64,000 nt of DNA, taken from NCBI GenBank assembly GCA_047967505.1, contig CM106539.1, one strand, 5' to 3'. The notes under the pieces were generated by a model, which was not told the DNA's origin, did no database searches, and was given only the letters and a program-made list of their open reading frames with translations. This document shows, piece after piece, positions 1 to 9,706 of the stretch. The position numbers and the translations under genes were made by a program. The DNA is from Dipteris shenzhenensis (lineage: Eukaryota > Polypodiophyta > Polypodiopsida > Gleicheniales). Numbering within the stretch: the stretch's first letter is position 1; each line of letters opens with the position of its first letter.

Positions 1-918
1 GCACCCTTTGAATCATCATGAGTGGCATCCAAAGTCTCAGAAGCATCCATCAAATCCTCATCATCCGATATCTCAATAATCATGCTAAGTTTTGCAGTAC
101 CACTATTATGCATTTTGCAAACTTCCCGATGCTCAGGAGTCCACTTCTCACCACATTTAAAGCATAAGTTTGCTCTCTTTCTACTGTCCATAATAGCCCT
201 GGTGTGTTGTTTAAATTCTGATTTTTTCAATCCCAACACTTGGCTTAGCTCCTGGCTTAGCATATGGCATCTTGCTGCCTGTAACTGTGGGAAACCTTGG
301 AAATGGTGTTGCTTCTGATTTTCTGTCATTCCAATCATTCACCTTAGGCTTCTTCTCAGCCTCATTTGCATTCCCATATGCGCTGCCTGCTGTCATCTTA
401 TATTTGCTGGCATATTTGGGCTCAAATACCTCTGCCAATTGGGCTGCACACTCGATTGTTTGAGGGTTGTGTGCCTTCTTATCTGCAGCTAGAGAAGGAC
501 TTAACCCATGGATGAAACGCAGCAGCTTTCCCTTTTCAGATATGTTCTGCACAAACAGGGAAAGCCTCCAGGTGCGCTGCAAGTACTCTTGGACCGTACT
601 GGTCTGCGACAAGGCATAAAATTCAGCCAAGTATTGATCCAAGACAAGTGGGGATTAAAATGTAGTGACCATCAATTCTTTGAAACCCCTCCAAGTGGTT
701 GGTCTCTCAGGCAAATCCCTCATGCATCGCCACCATCTGTGGGCATAGTCCTGCATATGCATACCCGCAAAATGGATGCACTCCTCCTCAGACTTGGGGT
801 AGAAGCGGAAATAGTCTTCCAGCTTCGTGAGCCACTCCTCTAACTCATTGGGAGTGCGAGTGTCCCTTTTAAACTTATGCACTGTGAGTTTGTCCTTGAT
901 ATCCTTGGCTACATGCAT
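1..918 (-). pseudogene. Ty3/gypsy gag fragment
   Basis: Read on the minus strand from 918. A capsid-like block includes LEEWLTKLEDYFRFYP and HRWWRCMRDLP. After an in-frame stop near 655 it continues from 642 with CA C-terminal sequence (FIHGLSPSLAADKK) and a basic linker, stopping at 211. In another frame at 150-180 a zinc-knuckle-like stretch CFKCGEKWTPEHREVC follows, so at least one frameshift is present. The fragment runs off the left edge. It points away from the + strand integrase that starts just right of it, so the two are not one collinear element as they stand. Decayed gag is a firm call; the exact lineage is not. Confidence 0.8.
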
Positions 919-934
919 GAGATATTTACAGCAG

Positions 935-1705
935 TGGGTACTTTACTCACACCTAGCATTGCTTACCATCCCGAGACTGATGGATAGTCAGAAAGGGTGA
1001 ACAAATGGGTGGAGGAATATTTGAGGCATTTTTGTCATGATACTCAGAAGTCTTGGGATAAATGGTTGTCACTTGCTGAATTTTGCTACAATAGTACCAA
1101 GCATCTCTCCATTGGCATGAGCCCGTTTGAGGCAATGTACGGATGCAAGTTTGGGAGGCCTTCTTCAATTGGTGACATGGCTGTGAAAAATCAGCAAGCA
1201 CGGAATGACTTTGAGAGGATGGATGCCGTTCTGCAGTTGGCAAAAAGGAATATGCAGGATGCCCAAGCCAAGCAGAAGAAATATGCGGATGAACGCAGGA
1301 GATATTTGTCTTTCAAAGAGGGAGATTATGTGCATTTGCGTCTCTATAAGAACTGCTATGCCTCGCTGAAAGGTAATACCAACACAAAGCTTGCTCATAG
1401 GTATTACGGTTCTTACAGGATCATCCGCAAGGTCGGAGAGGTAGCATATCAGTTGGAGCTACCCAGTACCTCCAAGATCCATGATGTCTTCCATGTATCT
1501 TTGCTGAAACCACATGTTGGAGAGCATGTCCATGTTCTTCCAGAGTTGCCACCTATGGATGAAGAGGGCCATCCTCTATGTCCTGGAGCGCATCATGGGT
1601 TTCAGAGACCATGTACTCCGGAACAAGGCCTACGTAGAGTATCTTATCAAGTGGTGGGGACTCCCTGAGAATGAAAATTCATGGCAGCCAGAAAGCATTG
1701 TCTAG
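935..1705 (+). pseudogene. Ty3/gypsy chromovirus integrase C-terminus and chromodomain
   Basis: The frame shows the integrase core end (AYHPETDG, then TAG at 985-987 where Gln is usual, then SERVNKWVEEYLRHF), followed by the GPY/F-type domain (LAHRYYGSYRIIRKVGEVAY) and FHVSLLKPH. After a +1 frameshift near 1550 a chromodomain follows (VEYLIKWWGLPENENSWQPE), which places the element in the chromovirus group. The 5' part of pol is missing. A purine-rich tract and a likely LTR follow at 1812. One stop and one frameshift make it non-functional. Confidence 0.88.
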
Positions 1706-1811
1706 GACCACCACTATCTCCTACCGGATTGATTAGTAGTTGCTGTTTGCTGCACTTTTGGACAGCCATGCTGTGAAATTTTGAGGGCAAAATTCTATGG
1801 GAAGGGATGGC

Positions 1812-2096
1812 TGTAATGGACGGAAAAAAGGGGCCAAGTTAGAGGTCCTTTAGGTGGAAAATGTTGTGGAAGGACTATATAAGTCTCCATCCACTCCCTA
1901 CTATGTACTTTTGGATGTGACATCTAATCCTATCTACTACCTCCTTCCTCCTATGTGCTGCCTACTTTCTCTCCCAATCTCTCTCTCTCTCTCTCTATCT
2001 CTCTCTTCCACTCCCTCTACCCCTTTCCTCTTCCTCTTCCTCTCTCTCTCTCTCTCTCCCTTCTGCTCCTCTATCCCCCTTTCTCCAAATCAGTCC
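1812..2096 (+). mobile_element. Likely 3' LTR of the chromovirus, truncated
   Basis: A purine tract (GGGAAGGGATGG, about 1798-1810) precedes TGTAATGG at 1812, the expected polypurine tract and LTR start. A TATA-like TATATAAG lies at 1876-1883. The rest is pyrimidine-rich with two CT microsatellite runs (about 1975-2010 and 2041-2065). No LTR end or second copy was found; the sequence is cut where the minus-strand Copia gag begins. Confidence 0.55.
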
Positions 2097-3115
2097 CTAC
2101 CCCTTTTTTACAATCTGCTCCATCATGTGCATTAGGAGCTGATGCATTTGAGACAGCCAAACCTGAATCCTTTTCTTCTCTTTAGCTATTCGCTTCTTGC
2201 ATTCACCAATGTAATGTGGCTTCTTGCAGTAGTGACAAATGCCCTTCCTCTTAGGCTTGTCTGCATCACCTTTAGCCTTACAAGAGGGCTGTCCTGAATC
2301 AGCTTTATGCTGATGTGTGGGCTGATTTCCATGTTGCTTTTGCTGCCCTTTCCATTTGGGCTTGAACTTAGAAAGCATGGCATGCTCGCTAGCCCGTGTT
2401 GCCATGCTCTTTCTTGTCTACTCTTCCTGCAACAAGAGTCCTACCAACTCGTGAAAAGAGAGAGGATTGCTGCCCCCCCTCAATGACAAATTCAGCGAGG
2501 TATGGAAAGCAATATAAGACTCAGCAAGAAAATTCAGAGTGGTGGTAATCATCTCTGAATCCGGAATAATCTCATGTATATTCAGCAATGTATATTCAGC
2601 AACTGTTCCCTCAAATCCTGAAGTTTTGTGAGGTGAGCATTCATAGAATCTCCCTCATCCATATGTGTATGAGATAGCTCTCTCTTCAGGAAGGAAACTT
2701 TGGCATCATTTCTTGCTGCAAACATGCTCTATAAAATCTCCCAAGCTTCCTTCGAGGTCTTGCATGACCGAATGTGAGGAATGATAAACCTCTTGACAGA
2801 AAGAGAAATAACTGAAAGAGCTTGTGCATCCCTTGAATCCCACCTTTCTGGTTCTGCTGTGGGAGCCACTGGAGTAGCAGCTGCTGCTCCTACCACTTGT
2901 CTTGCATTTTGGCCTCTACCCTTACCTCGAGCAGTAGGAGTGACAGGTGTAGCCACAGTTTCTGGCCTTGTCTCATCTCCGTTGACATAATCCCAAAGAT
3001 GTCTGCCAACCAAGATGTTGCTAACCATAAAACTCCACAAGGAGTAGTTGGTGCCATCCAACTTATCCTTTTGTGTGAGGACTTCAAACACCTCATTGGG
3101 GTTGTTTTGAGCCAT
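2097..3115 (-). pseudogene. Ty1/Copia gag
   Basis: On the minus strand from 3115 the N-terminus (LDGTNYSLWSFMVSNILVG) is typical of Copia gag. It is followed by an Ala/Pro-rich insert and the helical region KRFIIPHIRSCKTSKEAWEIL. The frame continues past 2729 (ELSHTHMDEGDSMNAHLTKL) and is broken by a 14-bp tandem duplication of TGTATATTCAGCAA near 2576-2603. From 2405 a basic region and zinc knuckle CHYCKKPHYIGEC follow; the knuckle has CX2CX3HX4C spacing, one residue short of canonical. No protease or pol follows, so this is a gag-only fragment. Confidence 0.82.
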
Positions 3116-3589
3116 TTTTGCCAGAAAAAATGCAGCAAACTAGACAAGTAAAATCCCTTCCTAGGATATAAAATGCACAACCAAAGTCTGCCAAAAAATT
3201 CTGCCCACAATGACAATTGCTGTCACAGCCTATCAAAGGCTTGAAATGCACCAAAATGCTCTGCCAATGCCCAAAAAATCTGCAGAGTATATCTGCAAAA
3301 AGTAGCAAATGTCTGCAATATGACTCAAACTGAGTCCAAAACTGCTTGCAAAGCTCCCAAATGATCTTTCCACTGTCAGATTGCATCCAAAATGCAAAAG
3401 CCCCAAATTCCTGCAAGAAATTGCACCTGAACCCAAAGCCCCAAATTTTGCAATTATCTGCAAAAGCCCCAAAATTTTTCTACAAGTTTGCAGGCAGAAT
3501 CAAAAAGCCCCGAATTTTTGGAGCAGAACCTGCAACCTGACTACAATGTCTGCAACAAACAAGATGCCCCAATGTGCTCCTAGAATACA
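3116..3589. other. Non-coding stretch 5' of the Copia gag, with short degenerate repeats
   Basis: AT-rich sequence that is probably the leader or LTR side of the minus-strand Copia element. Four degenerate copies of AAAGCCCCAAATTT occur at about 3397-3418, 3435-3456, 3460-3480 and 3498-3520. No clear LTR ends or primer-binding site could be fixed. Confidence 0.35.
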
Positions 3590-5038
3590 AGCCAAACTGG
3601 GAGCCAGATTTGTCGGATACAGAGTGGGCCGGGGTGGAGTGGCTACAGGTTCTCATGTTATCACGAATGATCCGTGGTAAGCCATCTGTCCCTCACCAGA
3701 TCATTCGGGCGGAGTTTAAGTCACCCCCATTATAGCTAGATGCTACATTTCAGGTCATTACATATCTGTACCGAGTCAGCGAGTATGGGGATTACACATC
3801 CGGGTGTAGCAGGATACCATGGCTAGCACTGTCCTCTTCTATGGCACTTGCAACAGGGGGAGATCAGAGGTGTTGGTATGCACGCATAGAGAGATGGTTT
3901 GCAGGACTAGGGCTCCACATGGATAGACTACCCCCTTTCAAGTACAGCATGGATGCTTCTTTCTCTCCCCTCTTATCACACGAGGTCAACCAGGTTATCC
4001 GTGAGGATCTACTACAGCTACACACATTCCGGACTTGGTTGGGCTCGAGTGATCTTTCAGTGAAGCTGGGCTTCTATAGAGATCACTTCTTACATATCAC
4101 AGCGGAGGGTTTCATTGATCCACTAGGATACACGCAGATTCACCTACCCCACTCGCTAAGGATCTCTCTTGGGTGTTCCGGGTCTCTTCACACAGACTTC
4201 GTATCGAGAGCGGCCGAGCAGAGCGGTTACTCAGGGAGAGGCGCATATGCACACTGTGTGACATGCAGGAGGTTGAGACAGAGGGGCATTTCATCTTCAA
4301 GTGTCCTGTTTACTATGAGATCCGAGGGCGTTTCTACTGTCTCTTCAGAGATAGTTATGGGATGTTGGCCGGTGTCCTCTCCTACCCAGACTAGCGATGT
4401 TTGGCTGGTTTCATTCATGAGATGCTCAGACACCGCGGTAGGATACTCCGAGCACGGAGATAGGAGCAGACTTCTCCCTCGATTGATACCTCTCAGAGCT
4501 CTATCACGGAGTTCTTTCAGCCAGATCACATAGACCCCCATGAGGCGAGACCTCAACATGACCGTGACCCGGAGCCTGTGACCCGACAGCTCAGACAAAG
4601 GGTTGACTCACAGATCACACTTGGGGACATCCCTTCCTTGTTTAGGGTCGGAGCCCGACTGACGGGGGTCACAGTGGCCTTGGTTAGACGTAGAGCTACG
4701 ACCAGGAGCCTTTGAGGGGGCAACATCATTTTATTGCTGACCTCATGCCTCCGCTTACAGCCTTATCCTTCCTGATGTCTTGTTGCTGACGATGATGATG
4801 ATGATGTTTATGAGATGCCGATGATGATGCTGAGATTGATATATATATATATAGCCGGTATATGACTATGTTGTACTTAGGACTTAGTACTTCCATTTTG
4901 CATTTTTTTGCATTCTACACTGGTGTGGATGCTCGTTTAGTAGCTCCACTACCACAGCTCATTGTATTCAGGTTTTTTTTGCAGTCTCATAGACCCATCG
5001 GTCTTCCGAAGACTTTAGTAAACTTTCTTTCTTTCTCA
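3590..5038 (+). mobile_element. LINE-A copy, 5'-truncated, with pyrimidine-repeat 3' tail
   Basis: This segment aligns by eye along its length with the minus-strand copy at 22756-23880. Shared blocks include CCCCATTATAGCT, CACTTGGGGACAT and the 3' end GTCTCATAGACCCATC. The sense strand ends GACTTTAGTAAAC followed by TTTCTTTCTTTCTC at 5023-5036 instead of poly(A). A zinc-ribbon region (zf-RVT type) is coded at 4173-4394. The 5' part (endonuclease and most of RT) is absent, as in ordinary LINE 5' truncation. The left boundary is approximate. A short TA repeat lies near 4840-4852. Confidence 0.7.
3841..4400 (+). pseudogene. LINE-A ORF2 C-terminus with zf-RVT domain
   Basis: Two overlapping frames. 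The first (from 3841) encodes WYARIERWFAGLGLHMDRLP and a region between RT and the zinc ribbon. The second (4173-4394) encodes RLLRERRICTLCDMQEVETE and HFIFKCPVYYEIRGRF, the CX2C...HX4C zinc-binding pattern found after RT in many LINEs. A frameshift near 4180 separates them. No catalytic RT motif is present in this copy. Confidence 0.72.
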
Positions 5039-5457
5039 ATTCTTTTTGACTACCTTTGTTTTTCAATACCCATTTGTCGCATAAGCATCATCAGTCACTC
5101 CTGCATAATCAAGCAACAGAAAAAAAAATGACTTGCAAATTGCCTCCTAAAAAATGGGAGGGCCTATGATCTATCAGTTTGAGCATATGCTTGTGGAAAG
5201 CAATTGATCCATCAAATATGAAGCAAGCATGGGATAACAAAACATTGGGGGAAGCCAATTACGAATATGAAAACAACAGCTTGAAGCAATCAAATTCTGA
5301 TCCATTTTGCATGGAATTGATGCTTTGGATTCTGTTAAGTGTCTATTTTTCTTGATGATGTGATCATAAGGTTTGCTTATCCTTCTAGGGTCCCTTTGTT
5401 TTTTGGAAAATATAAGTTCTGGAAGCTTTATTGATTGTTCATCGAATTTCACTGCAG
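5039..5457 (+). other. Intron end before first visible kinase exon
   Basis: AT-rich intron sequence with no ORF or repeat that I recognise. It ends in the acceptor at 5456-5457. Confidence 0.6.
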
Positions 5458-5600
5458 AGGATGGCTTTTATGCTTTGAAGAAAGTGATTATTCAGACAGA
5501 GGAGCAATTAGAATTGGTGAAGAAGGAGATTTACATGTCTTCCTTATTCCATCACCCCAACTTGTTGCCCTTGATCGAGCATTCCATAATTGCAGTCAAG
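5458..5600 (+). CDS. STK16-like: STK16-like kinase exon: beta2-beta3 and alphaC
   Basis: The exon follows acceptor CTGCAG (AG at 5456-5457) and ends before donor GTGATG at 5601. It opens with the last two bases of a split codon (phase 1) and then encodes 47 residues starting DGFYALKK. The ALKK lysine is the expected ATP-contacting beta3 lysine. The glutamate in VKKEIY is the expected alphaC partner. The segment SSLFHHPNLLPLIEH matches the post-alphaC region of plant ATPK3-type kinases. Reading past the donor stops within nine codons, so splicing is needed. An upstream exon with the glycine-rich loop was not found in 1-5457. Confidence 0.9.
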
Positions 5601-5880
5601 GTGATGCTTCTCTATTGTAGCCTTTGAGTTGTATGTATTTAAAGTGCCATTCTTATTGTTCACTTGCAAGAAGGGTAAGTGGAGTTCTAGGTTCTTTCCT
5701 TTGTGTATTCCATGATTATGTACTATTTAGAGGCAGAGGATAACTAGAAGGCCTTAAAAATGTATCATAGAATCCTGGTGACATTTGAAAGTCTTATCTT
5801 TCCTCTATGTGAATATCTAGAAATTTGGCAGCTGTAGTACCTTGTGCAGTGGGTCCACTGGGCCCTGGCTCCAGTTTGCT

Positions 5881-7235
5881 GAGAATGGATACCCATTACA
5901 ATATCACTGCTCTTATTGTGACGATTGCATGCAACTGGTTTTCAGATCAAACTTTTTGCACTTATGAGAAGTGGTATCTGTGACGGGAAAGAGTGTGGCT
6001 GAAAGATACACAAGTTTGAAGCATATGGTGCTTGATTACAGAACCTTTTTGAACTTATGATAAGTGGTATCTGTGACGGGAAAGAGTGGCTGAAAGATAC
6101 ACAAGTCTGAAGCATATGGTGCTTGATTACTGAGACTCTTAGTGACAAGCTCTAATCTCTTAGTCTATAAGGATATGCTTTTCCACAGCTATTCATTACC
6201 AATCTGTTCTCATTGTCTTGAGTCCAGGAACATGCCTTTATGCAACTAGTTTGGAATTTCCTGTGGAGTTATGGAAGCCTAATGTCCAGAAGTGCAGCCG
6301 GATGAGTCCTAGATAACTCCAGCTTTCTGATAAGACAAATTTCTCCTTGAGCATCAAACTTAGTTCTCTTCTAGCTGTCTCAACCTGGATTTGGGTTGAC
6401 ATGATGTGGGGCAAGGTTTACATATCTCTGGAGGTACCGTTTGTCTTCCAAAGTCATTTAATCTGGACACATTCCCAAGACAGTTTTTCATTTTCATTAC
6501 GTTGATAATTTATCATATCTCCCCTACAGTCAACTGGCATGCTGCCGTTTTACAAACATTTTGCAACTCCTCGATGATGATTCTTGACTTTGCAAATAAT
6601 CAGAAGTCACCTTGGCCAGACCTCTTCAAGATTTCTATTGCTACTTTGGGAATTGGCAGTGGGCTCATGATCTCCTAGCTTGGTGAGAATGGATGCTCAT
6701 ATCATACACACTATGTCACTGCCGTTTATCATGATGATTTCTGATGAACATGGTACGGGCTGGATAAATATGCAAAAGTGGAAACATGCAACTGGTTTTA
6801 GAATTGAAGTTGGAACCTTATTTATTTATGGAGCACATTCTGAAATGGTATTTGTGGTGGGAGAGAGGGGGCTGTAAACCATAGTCATTTGTAGCTGTAA
6901 ACCATAGTCATTTATGGTGGGGGAGAGGGGGCTGTAAACCAAGTCAATGCATATGCTACATGATACGGAATAGCTCTCAGTGATGAACTCTTATCTCTGG
7001 CTTCCTTAATTACCTGGTTTCTGATGGTCCTGAATTTAATATGGAAGCCCAGTGCCCAGAAGTACAGCCAGAGGAGTTCTAGATAACCTCCAGCTTTCTC
7101 TTATAAGATAATTGATCCTTTAGGCAATCAAACATACTCAGACAAGGTCCCCCTAGCCTCCCTCAAATGTGACTTCAATGGATGTCATTCTGGAGGTCTG
7201 ATTGATCTCCAAGGCCATCTAAAGCTTGAAGTTAT
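5881..7235. repeat. Diverged direct duplication of about 0.5-0.6 kb inside the intron
   Basis: Unit 1 (about 5881-6470) and unit 2 (about 6684-7235) share ordered anchors: GAGAATGGAT, GCAACTGGTTTT, TGGTAT.TGTG.YGGGA, GCATATG, CTCAGTGA/CTTAGTGA, TATGGAAGCC, and CTAGATAAC then CCAGCTTTCT. Divergence and small indels are considerable. No coding signal is present. It may be an old duplicated intron segment or a non-coding repeat pair. Confidence 0.65.
5947..6132. repeat. 93-bp tandem duplication
   Basis: Two head-to-tail units, anchored by GTGGTATCTGTGACGGGAAA at 5971 and 6064, differ by a few substitutions and a 2-bp indel. This expansion is present only in unit 1 of the larger duplication, so it arose after that event. 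Confidence 0.85.
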
Positions 7236-7312
7236 TGTCTTTGAATGCTTATCATGTGGTAACTAGTTAAAAAGACCCACAAATTCATTCGATGAAAAGC
7301 TCCACGAATTCA

Positions 7313-7888
7313 GCACTAGGTTCCAGAGCCAAACGGCTGGATCCCCCACAAGCACAGACTCACCTCTGTGTATATCCAAAAAAACGTGAACAATTCATTA
7401 CAAGAGAGGTGGGAGGGAATCAATGCCCAAAATTAGCAACTGCTCCTTTACCACTACTAGAACTAATGACATGCCATGAGGTGGCATCTTCCAGAGCCCT
7501 CCAAACCATGGTCACATGCAGCAATGAGCATCTCCTAGATTGTAGCTATGCTCCATAAAAATAAAGTATTAAACCCCTCTTGGAACATGCACAATTTATC
7601 TAAGGCACTCAACCATGGCACCCGTTAATTGTTAGCTCTTGCATGCAAAATAATATCTTAGACTAATCCTAGTCTTTGTGGGTCTCCCCGCCATGCAAAC
7701 TAATGCACGTAACATAAATTATGTGGTTGACTAGGGTCAAACCACTATAGTCAGGGAACCTTGACCATAGTCTAATCTCTATAATCACAGTCAGCTCGGA
7801 ATACTTTGGTTGATTGAAGTCAACCATTCTCGGCCGACTCCTTGACTGAAGTCAAGCCTCATTAATTGGAGTCATTGCTTTGATGACA
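7313..7888 (-). mobile_element. Gypsy remnant (Gyp-5) 3' LTR-like repeat
   Basis: Read on the minus strand, a purine tract (AGCCGAGGGGA, 7889-7901) is followed by TGTCATCAAAGC at 7888. That is the expected PPT/LTR junction behind the minus-strand pol fragment. The part 7313-7705 recurs at 8916-9043 plus 13726-14000, where LINE-1 splits it. The LTR 3' end is not clean: shared sequence ends near CCTAGTG rather than CA. Confidence 0.55.
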
Positions 7889-7914
7889 TCCCCTCGGCTT
7901 CTAATTGGTGACCT

Positions 7915-8915
7915 CAACTAAAAAGCCTCCTTGTAAAGATCCAAAATCTGTAGACAATCTGACAGCATGTCTTCACCCATCCACTTGGCATTCAATGCCG
8001 AATAGTTTTTGAATTTGACAAGGTACCTGTAAGTCACCCTGTCCTAGGGACCTTTGTGTACCATATGGTTCACAATTTGTTCGGGTTGGAGCATCTCCTC
8101 CAACTCATCTACCTTTGGTGGCTCTTCCAAGGTAGGCTTTGGGCCTTGATATCTTTTCTAAAAAGACTCACATGAAAGGCATTGTGGATCTTCCAGTGGT
8201 CTGGCAGCTGCAGCCTGTATGCTACCTCATTGATTTATGCCTCGACTCGAAAGGGTCCATAATACCTGGTAGGTAACTTTGCATATGCTTTTTCTTTGCC
8301 CTTTAACCTTCGGAGCCTAGCTTTCTTAAATTTCAAAAAGAACCCAATCTCCTTCTTTGAGATCCAGTTGTCTTCTGTGCTTATCTACAGCGCTCATGCT
8401 TTTCGTGGAATCTTTCAATTGTTGTCCACACTTGGTTGAATTTGGAGGTCCCGTACATACTGATCAGCTGCAAATATCTCGTCTTTTGTTCTAAAGATCG
8501 GTGATAAAACCACCTTTCCATATATGATCTCAAATGAGGCTTTTTCTATGGAACTGAACCGTATTGTTGTAGGCAAACTCCACTAATAGGAGGTACTTTT
8601 CCCATTCCGATTTCTGATCAGCCACATAGGTCTTCAAAAGGTCTAATACAATTGAGTTTGCTATCTCACTTTGACCATCTGGCTGGGGGTGGAAAGAAGA
8701 AGAGAAATTCAGCTTGGTCCCCATGTTGTCAAACAAAGCTGTCCAGAATAGGCTGGTCATTCTAGGGTCTCGGTCACTAACAATAAACTTTTGTCATACC
8801 ATGATGCTTAAAGTTTTCAGCTAAGAAAATTTGGCCATATGGTCTGCCTTAGTGGTCTTCCATACTAGCATAAAATGGGCCTGCTTGTTGAACTTGTCTA
8901 TAACAGTCCATATCC
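7915..8915 (-). pseudogene. Gypsy integrase C-terminus and chromodomain-like end (Gyp-5)
   Basis: Minus-strand reading gives integrase core sequence IDKFNKQAHFML and VSDRDPRMTSLFWTALF. It continues FHPQPDGQSEIAN and VEFAYNNTVQ, then the GPY/F-like LPTRYYGPFRVEA and the FHVSLFRKD region, with a degenerate chromodomain-like VKFKNYSALNAKW. Several stops and frameshifts are present. At its 5' edge (about 8915) the integrase is joined directly to the LTR-like repeat with no primer-binding site, gag or RT, so most of the element is deleted. Confidence 0.75.
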
Positions 8916-9043
8916 CACTAGGGCTCAGAACCAAATGGCTGGACCCGCCTCAAGGGATTTTTATTGTAGTCAAGTTGCCGAGTATAAGCACAGACTGAGC
9001 TCTGTGTGTGTGAACAATTCATTACAAGAGAGGTGGGAGGGAG
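8916..9043. repeat. LTR-like repeat, left half, interrupted by LINE-1
   Basis: It matches 7313-7425, with shared blocks such as GAACAATTCATTACAAGAG and AGGTGGGAGGGA. The match stops at 9043 and resumes at 13726, on the far side of LINE-1. Confidence 0.75.
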
Positions 9044-9164
9044 GGGTGTGTGTGTGTGAGAGTGTGAGAGAGTGAGAGAGTGCGAAGGTGAGCGAAGGTG
9101 CTAGCTGAGAGCGTGAGGTCGTGAGCGAAGGTGCCAAGATATCCTCGTAGGCCTCTCCCCCTCT

Positions 9165-9650
9165 GTCCGTACGCCCGTACGGTCGCCGTACGGATCTTCT
9201 GGACGGCCATACCAACTGCTACGAGAGGGTCGCAATCCCTGTGCAGATTTACGTGCAAGCCCGTACAGCTCCCTCACCTCGTATTTTTCCGTACGTACGT
9301 ACGATTTTCTGTCAGTCCTCCGTACAACGCAGTACTTTCAGCGCCTTTAGCATCTCTGTATAACCCTGCCTTTCCTGTACAGTTTCGTACATATTTCCGT
9401 GCAGTACATCTTTGTCCGTACAGAACCTCCGTACAGTTTTCTTGCTGTTCCGTACAGTCCATCCCGTACAAGCTCCTCCGTACAGGTTTTTTTGTACAGC
9501 CTCTGATATTTTCGTGCAATACTTCTTCGTCCGTACAGTATCTTCCGTACAGTCTCCTTGCTGTTCCGTACATCCTATCCCGTACAAGCCCTTCCGTACA
9601 GCCTCTGTTGTACAGTTCTGGACTTTTTCCCTGTGCCTTTCCGTACATTT
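9165..9650 (+). promoter_or_regulatory. LINE-1 5' region with 25 GTAC motifs
   Basis: Between about 9167 and 9645 I count 25 GTAC tetramers, 17 of them as CCGTAC and many as CCGTACAG. A 115-bp unit is tandemly duplicated (anchors at 9399 and 9514), but the motif density extends beyond it on both sides. TCCGTACAA near 9320 matches the SBP-box consensus TNCGTACAA. A promoter role is inferred from position upstream of ORF1 at 9707. Confidence 0.6.
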
Positions 9651-9706
9651 TCTCTGTCTGCTTCATCTTTCACTCTATTTCTTTCTTGCTTTGCCATATT
9701 TCAATC

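Noticed and set aside
9165-9650. CRISPR-like or satellite array
   Set aside because: The motif spacing is irregular, the tandem unit occurs only twice, and the context is a LINE 5' region in a plant genome.
9274-9666. Minus-strand repeat protein rich in CTEQ/RTVYG-like units
   Set aside because: It is the antisense reading of the CCGTACAG repeats.
9131-9706. N-terminal extension of LINE-1 ORF1
   Set aside because: The frame is open, but it translates the GTAC repeat region and starts at GTG; the ATG at 9707 begins the recognisable protein.
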